A DNA stretch of 39,542 nucleotides from an uncultured SAR116 cluster alpha proteobacterium. GTDB lineage: Bacteria > Pseudomonadota > Alphaproteobacteria > Puniceispirillales > GCA-002684695. Under the pieces are notes generated by a model. That model had not been told where the DNA came from, ran no database searches, and was given only the letters and a program-made list of their open reading frames with translations. A program made the position numbers and the translations under genes. The stretch covers positions 1 to 39,542 of the forward strand of contig CACAIE010000014.1 in assembly GCA_902532475.1 (NCBI GenBank). Direction: 5' to 3'. Of this stretch, positions 36,016 to 39,542 are shown one piece after another; the stretch's first letter is position 1, and every line of letters begins with the position of its first letter.

Positions 36016-37237
36016 TTCCTGCATAAGATGTCTATACGATACAAGTCATCCATTAGGTTTGATAGTTGATCAACAAGGTTTATGTTCTGGTTGTAAAATC
36101 CATGAAGAAAAGGATAAACTTGATTGGAATTTTAGATTAGATAAACTTAAAAATATAGTTAAAAACTACAAATCAAAATCACAAAAAAACTATGATTGTA
36201 TAATTCCTGTCACTGGAGCAAATGACAACTACTACATAGTTCACATTGTAAAAAATATATTAGAACTAAATCCGCTTTTAGTATGCTATAATAAATATTT
36301 CAACACTCCACTTGGAATAAGAAATTTAGCTAATCTTCGTATCAAATTTAATTGTGATATTCTCATACAAAATGTAAATCCCATCAATGTTAAAAAAATC
36401 ACACAAACCACTATAAGGGAATTAGGAAGTGTTTATTGGCATGTATTAGCTGGTCATACAGTTTTTCCTGTCCAAACAGCAGTTCGCTATAAAATACCCT
36501 TAATAATTTGGGGTGCCCATCAGGGACTAGAACAAGTTGGAATGTTCTCTCATAAACACGAGGTTGAGATGAGCAGACGATATAGAAAAGATCATGATTT
36601 AATGTCGGTAGAACCAGAACAATTAATTTCAATTTTTGATAATATAAATGAAGAAGATATTCATCAATATTTATATCCTGATGATCTAAGCTTAAACAAT
36701 ATTGGAGTAAGGGGCATTTATTTAGGAAATTACATAAGATGGGACCCTAAAGCTCAACATGAAAAGATGATCAAAATTTATAATTACCTAACCTCAAGTT
36801 TTTCAAGAACTTTTGATCATTATGATTACACTGATTGCTATGTTTATATGGACTTACATGATAAGATTAAAATTTTTAAACATGGATACTCAAAAGTAAC
36901 TGACCATGCATGCAGAGAAATTAGACATGGTAGGCTTAGCAGAGAAGCTGCTATAAACTTGGTAAAAAAGCATAGATTTTCTGAAACAAAATTTGAAGAG
37001 CTTTTTTGTAATTGGTTAGGTATAAAACCAAAGGGTTTAAATTTTTTATTAGATCAAATTAGAAACGAGAAGTATTGGTATCAAACTGGAGATAAAGACT
37101 GGAAGTTTATTGGCAATCTTTACAAGAATAACAAGAATAAATATAGTCAAGGATCAATTAATTTTATTAATTCTTCACAACTAAAATATGACGAATATGA
37201 AGATATATATATTACAGTGGGGAAAGGCTACCCCTAA
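35999..37237 (+). CDS. WbpG-family paralogue with degraded PP-loop
   Basis: A 412-residue protein with the same plan as the gene at 33489: paired cysteines C8/C11 and C29/C32, LIIWGAHQGLE, GVRGIYLGNYIRWD, and a C-terminal KVTDHACREIRHGRL region. The PP-loop SGGKDS is replaced by TGANDN (72-77), losing the Gly-Lys-Asp core needed for ATP. It may be a second-subunit partner of the intact enzyme, an enzyme with a changed activity, or a decayed duplicate; the otherwise complete frame argues against decay. The start overlaps the HisF gene by 17 bases and the stop overlaps the convergent ACP stop by 4. Confidence 0.88.
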   Translation: MISKINSCIRCLYDTSHPLGLIVDQQGLCSGCKIHEEKDKLDWNFRLDKLKNIVKNYKSKSQKNYDCIIPVTGANDNYYIVHIVKNILELNPLLVCYNKYFNTPLGIRNLANLRIKFNCDILIQNVNPINVKKITQTTIRELGSVYWHVLAGHTVFPVQTAVRYKIPLIIWGAHQGLEQVGMFSHKHEVEMSRRYRKDHDLMSVEPEQLISIFDNINEEDIHQYLYPDDLSLNNIGVRGIYLGNYIRWDPKAQHEKMIKIYNYLTSSFSRTFDHYDYTDCYVYMDLHDKIKIFKHGYSKVTDHACREIRHGRLSREAAINLVKKHRFSETKFEELFCNWLGIKPKGLNFLLDQIRNEKYWYQTGDKDWKFIGNLYKNNKNKYSQGSINFINSSQLKYDEYEDIYITVGKGYP

Positions 37238-37476
37238 GTCTTTAATTTTGAATTGGCAAGCTGTAATATTTTTTCAACCGTATCAACATCAATAACTTCG
37301 TCAATTTCAAAAGCAATTCCAAGCCGTTCTTCTAATTCTAAAATTATTCTCATATGACCCATAGAGTCCCAATCAGGAACTTCTTCAAATTTAGAAGTAA
37401 GTTTTAAGTCAAAATCTTCTAGATCAAGAGCTGTTTCAAAAACATCTTTAATATAGGCAAAGTTTAATTTTTTCAT
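37234..37476 (-). CDS. Acyl carrier protein
   Basis: An 80-residue ACP. The phosphopantetheine serine is Ser38 in VPDWDSMGHM, followed by ELEERLGIAFEIDEV, the acidic helix II and III pattern. ATG at 37476 is chosen because AGGA lies just upstream; the frame remains open further upstream inside the luxC-like gene but has no ACP character. It is the last gene of the luxE-luxC-acp group, 16 bases after the luxC stop, and is a specialised ACP rather than the fatty-acid AcpP (which has DSLD). Confidence 0.9.
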   Translation of the reverse strand: MKKLNFAYIKDVFETALDLEDFDLKLTSKFEEVPDWDSMGHMRIILELEERLGIAFEIDEVIDVDTVEKILQLANSKLKT

Positions 37477-37492
37477 TTTTATTCCTTTTAAA

Positions 37493-38806
37493 CTATTGTT
37501 GTGGTATTGAAATCCATTTAACCATTCTATTAATAGGCATAACACCATCCCAAGGTGCATCATAAATACCCATTTTACCAATTTCAGTAAATCTTAGTGC
37601 ACCATAATTAATTCCCAGTTTTATAAAAGATATTGCTCTCTTTTTAGGAATTGCAATTCCAATAGTTTGAACACCATAAGGAAAATACAGTGGTGCATCA
37701 TTTATGTTATTAACCATTTTTAAATATATAGATCTATTATAAAGGGGGGCAGAAGGCTTTTTATTTTTATAATCAATAAAAATATTATGGTCATATCCTT
37801 TTTCACACTTAAGATTCTTGTCTTCTTGCACAGTGTAAAAAACTCTTTCACATAATATATTATATGTATCAATAGGTTCTCTATTATTAAGTTCAAGTCG
37901 TTTTGATTCAGAACAAAAACTTTTATAAAGTTCATCTGCAAATTTATTTATTGTGGATTTAGATTTAGTTTCTAGATATAAATTATGAGGAGAATTGCAT
38001 CCCATTTGATCAAATGTAAATACATCCCTGGTAATTTTTCTAGATAAATCTATTATAGTTTCTATATCTCTTAAAAATTCTTTAGAAATTACACCTAGAG
38101 AGGTTTTGGGACCCATAATAAGGTCTTCGGAGTCTATTTTTTTGTTTAAATTAGTTATATTTTCGATAGCTTCTCTTCCTCCCCAAGCAATTCTTAGATC
38201 CGCTTTTTTTGATAAAAATGTTTGAGTCTCAAAGTCATTCTTTTCGACATGTACAATTAAGACTGACTTTAAGATTTGTTCCCCAGTAATAATTGAATTT
38301 TTAATTTTGAATTTTTTCTTTCTTATATCTTCTAAAATAGACGGAATTACACTTTTAAATGAAGAAGGAACTTTAATAATATTTTTATTTTTTGTGAGAA
38401 TTGCTTGAAATAAAGATATTATTCCTAATAATGGTACATTTCCTGAAATCCAATGAACCAAAAGACCTTTAGGTGCAGCAATTATATTTCTTTTATTTAA
38501 CAAAACAGGTTTGTCTAAAACATTATAATCACCTAAACTGAAATTTAGGGTATGCTCCAAATTATTTCTTTTAAGCCACCCAATCAAAAAGCCTAAATTG
38601 AGCTCCTTAAATAATTGGAATAAACAAGCGTCTTTTTTTTGCCATTGTTGAGATAATTTATCAAAAATTAATAGTAAATCTGAAACATGTACTTTTTGCA
38701 AAATGTTTTCATTGTTTAGAAATAATTCGACCTTATCATAGAAATCCTTATTGGAGTAAGTTTCAGGTATAATAGATTTGGAAGTTGAAAAAAGAATTTC
38801 AGGCAT
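37493..38806 (-). CDS. LuxC-family acyl reductase
   Basis: A 437-residue aldehyde-dehydrogenase-fold enzyme of the LuxC family, reducing acyl thioesters to aldehydes with NADPH. Family traits are GLLVHWISGNVPLLG (114-128), KNIIKVPSS, IAWGG (206-210), and the catalytic Cys270 in FDQMGCNSPHN, where the acyl thioester forms. ATG at 38806 overlaps the luxE stop by 8 bases and is preferred; an in-frame GTG at 38857 would overlap luxE far more. It is placed between LuxE-like and ACP genes, with no luciferase genes, so the product probably feeds a polysaccharide or lipid modification. Confidence 0.9.
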   Translation of the reverse strand: MPEILFSTSKSIIPETYSNKDFYDKVELFLNNENILQKVHVSDLLLIFDKLSQQWQKKDACLFQLFKELNLGFLIGWLKRNNLEHTLNFSLGDYNVLDKPVLLNKRNIIAAPKGLLVHWISGNVPLLGIISLFQAILTKNKNIIKVPSSFKSVIPSILEDIRKKKFKIKNSIITGEQILKSVLIVHVEKNDFETQTFLSKKADLRIAWGGREAIENITNLNKKIDSEDLIMGPKTSLGVISKEFLRDIETIIDLSRKITRDVFTFDQMGCNSPHNLYLETKSKSTINKFADELYKSFCSESKRLELNNREPIDTYNILCERVFYTVQEDKNLKCEKGYDHNIFIDYKNKKPSAPLYNRSIYLKMVNNINDAPLYFPYGVQTIGIAIPKKRAISFIKLGINYGALRFTEIGKMGIYDAPWDGVMPINRMVKWISIPQQ

Positions 38807-39542
38807 AATTAGTTTTAGTTTGGTTTGAAAAAAAATTTTCTGGAAGAGTGTCTCCACAACCTCGCAGAACTGATTTGCTAGGTCTACCTAAAATTTCAAA
38901 TTTTATTATATTTTCTTTTTTCTCAGTCAACATTCCTAAGTCATCATTAAGGATTGAAAATCCAGGATAACTAGTAGGAATAGGACTAATAAATTGAAGA
39001 AACCCAACTTTTCCTATAGGAAGAGGTTCCAATGTTTTTGTATCTCTAACAATTACTTCGCTGTATGCAGGTACTCGACAACCATCAATTCCTCTGGCGG
39101 GATATACCGTTCCAAGTTGTTCTGTAAAACCATAAATATCAACTATGTTTTTATCTTGAATGTTAAGAGTTTTTTTTATCAAATGATTAAACTCGCTCTT
39201 ATTAATTTTTTTATCTTTTAACTTTTTCCACCCACCAAAGTGAATTAAAATAACATTATTTTGGCAAGGAAAAACCTTTTTAAGGGCTTTTAATTTTAAT
39301 AAAAGCATTTCATAAATTAAATATGTATATCCAATTATTACAAAGGGCTTATTAGCATCAGAGTATTCTGAAATAATTTCGGATACTTTATCTACATTTA
39401 GTTCTAATTCATCTTCATAAAAATCAAGCATATAATGGTGTTTTGATGCAGCAAGTAAATATCCTGACATTCCTGCTATTCTTGCTGAAAGCTCACTATT
39501 ATTAATTTTTTTTGCTTTGTAGTCAACGATTAGAAAAGGTTG
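38799..39542 (-). CDS. LuxE-family acyl-protein synthetase, N-terminus beyond window
   Basis: The frame is open from the right edge to a TGA at 38799 (247 codons). The first in-frame Met is at 39470, but the upstream residues (LSARIAGMSGYLL) belong to the family, so the true start lies outside. LuxE proteins activate a fatty or carboxylic acid with ATP and pass it to LuxC or a carrier. Motifs are YGFTEQLGTVYP, EVIVRDTKTLEPLPIGKVG and SYPGFSILNDDLGML, ending with GRPSKSVLRGCG. Its stop overlaps the luxC start, so the two are coupled. Substrate is unknown. Confidence 0.88.
   Translation of the reverse strand, partial: QPFLIVDYKAKKINNSELSARIAGMSGYLLAASKHHYMLDFYEDELELNVDKVSEIISEYSDANKPFVIIGYTYLIYEMLLLKLKALKKVFPCQNNVILIHFGGWKKLKDKKINKSEFNHLIKKTLNIQDKNIVDIYGFTEQLGTVYPARGIDGCRVPAYSEVIVRDTKTLEPLPIGKVGFLQFISPIPTSYPGFSILNDDLGMLTEKKENIIKFEILGRPSKSVLRGCGDTLPENFFSNQTKTNYA

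Noticed and set aside
37234-37581. A 115-residue form of the acyl carrier protein
   Set aside because: The extra 35 residues overlap the luxC-like gene and have no ACP character; ATG 37476 has its own ribosome site.
37234-39542. LuxC/LuxE as a bioluminescence operon
   Set aside because: No luxA, luxB or luxD homologue is visible and the neighbours are polysaccharide genes, though the right-hand flank is unseen.

Overview
The window is a low-GC (about 30 % by eye), densely packed bacterial segment that looks like a marine, streamlined alphaproteobacterium. The pointers are a CcrM-type DNA methylase, a long-form GTP cyclohydrolase II, a DUF3576 lipoprotein, an alphaproteobacterial-type family 4 uracil-DNA glycosylase, ETF:ubiquinone oxidoreductase, and very short or overlapping gene junctions. 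The clade (for example SAR11-, HIMB59/AEGEAN-169- or SAR116-like) cannot be fixed from sequence reading alone. No gene-free stretch exceeds about 300 bases. The longest are 6250-6457 and 20637-20793, both regulatory and both described.

Positions 1-20636 are mostly housekeeping. A minus-strand operon runs leuS, lptE, holA and a family 25 glycosyltransferase cut by the left edge, preceded by a DUF3576 lipoprotein. An outer-membrane porin with its own terminator is divergent from yggS. ribA, a degenerate OmpR-type response regulator and tRNA-Gln(UUG) follow. Next is a minus-strand block of an STT3/PglB-type oligosaccharyltransferase, ispE, a TPR protein and ETF-QO. On the plus strand come a uracil-DNA glycosylase, a soluble lytic transglycosylase, a MoaB-like protein, RNase HII and CcrM.

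Positions 20637-39542 form a surface-polysaccharide island. It starts with a yjbE-yjbH-yjbF group (secreted Ser/Ala/Gly/Thr protein, outer-membrane YjbH, lipoprotein YjbF) and an unrecognised probable outer-membrane protein. A convergent Wzz-like chain-length protein, an undecaprenyl diphosphate synthase, a 1366-residue multi-SLBB export protein, a WecA/MraY-family initiating transferase and a frameshifted Wzy-like polymerase follow. Then comes an amidotransferase set: a WbpG-like PP-loop enzyme, HisH, a HisF whose two catalytic aspartates are replaced, and a second WbpG-like protein whose PP-loop is degraded. A minus-strand acyl carrier protein, LuxC-like reductase and LuxE-like synthetase (cut by the right edge) end the window.

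The inferred theme is synthesis and export of a polymer carrying an amidino or amino sugar, perhaps with a reduced or acyl-derived decoration, through a YjbH plus giant-SLBB route. A nearby oligosaccharyltransferase raises the separate possibility of protein N-glycosylation. The best candidates for something new are the combined island, the tandem intact and degenerate amidotransferases with a catalytically dead HisF, the luxCE-ACP module without luciferase, and the T7 frameshift in the polymerase.
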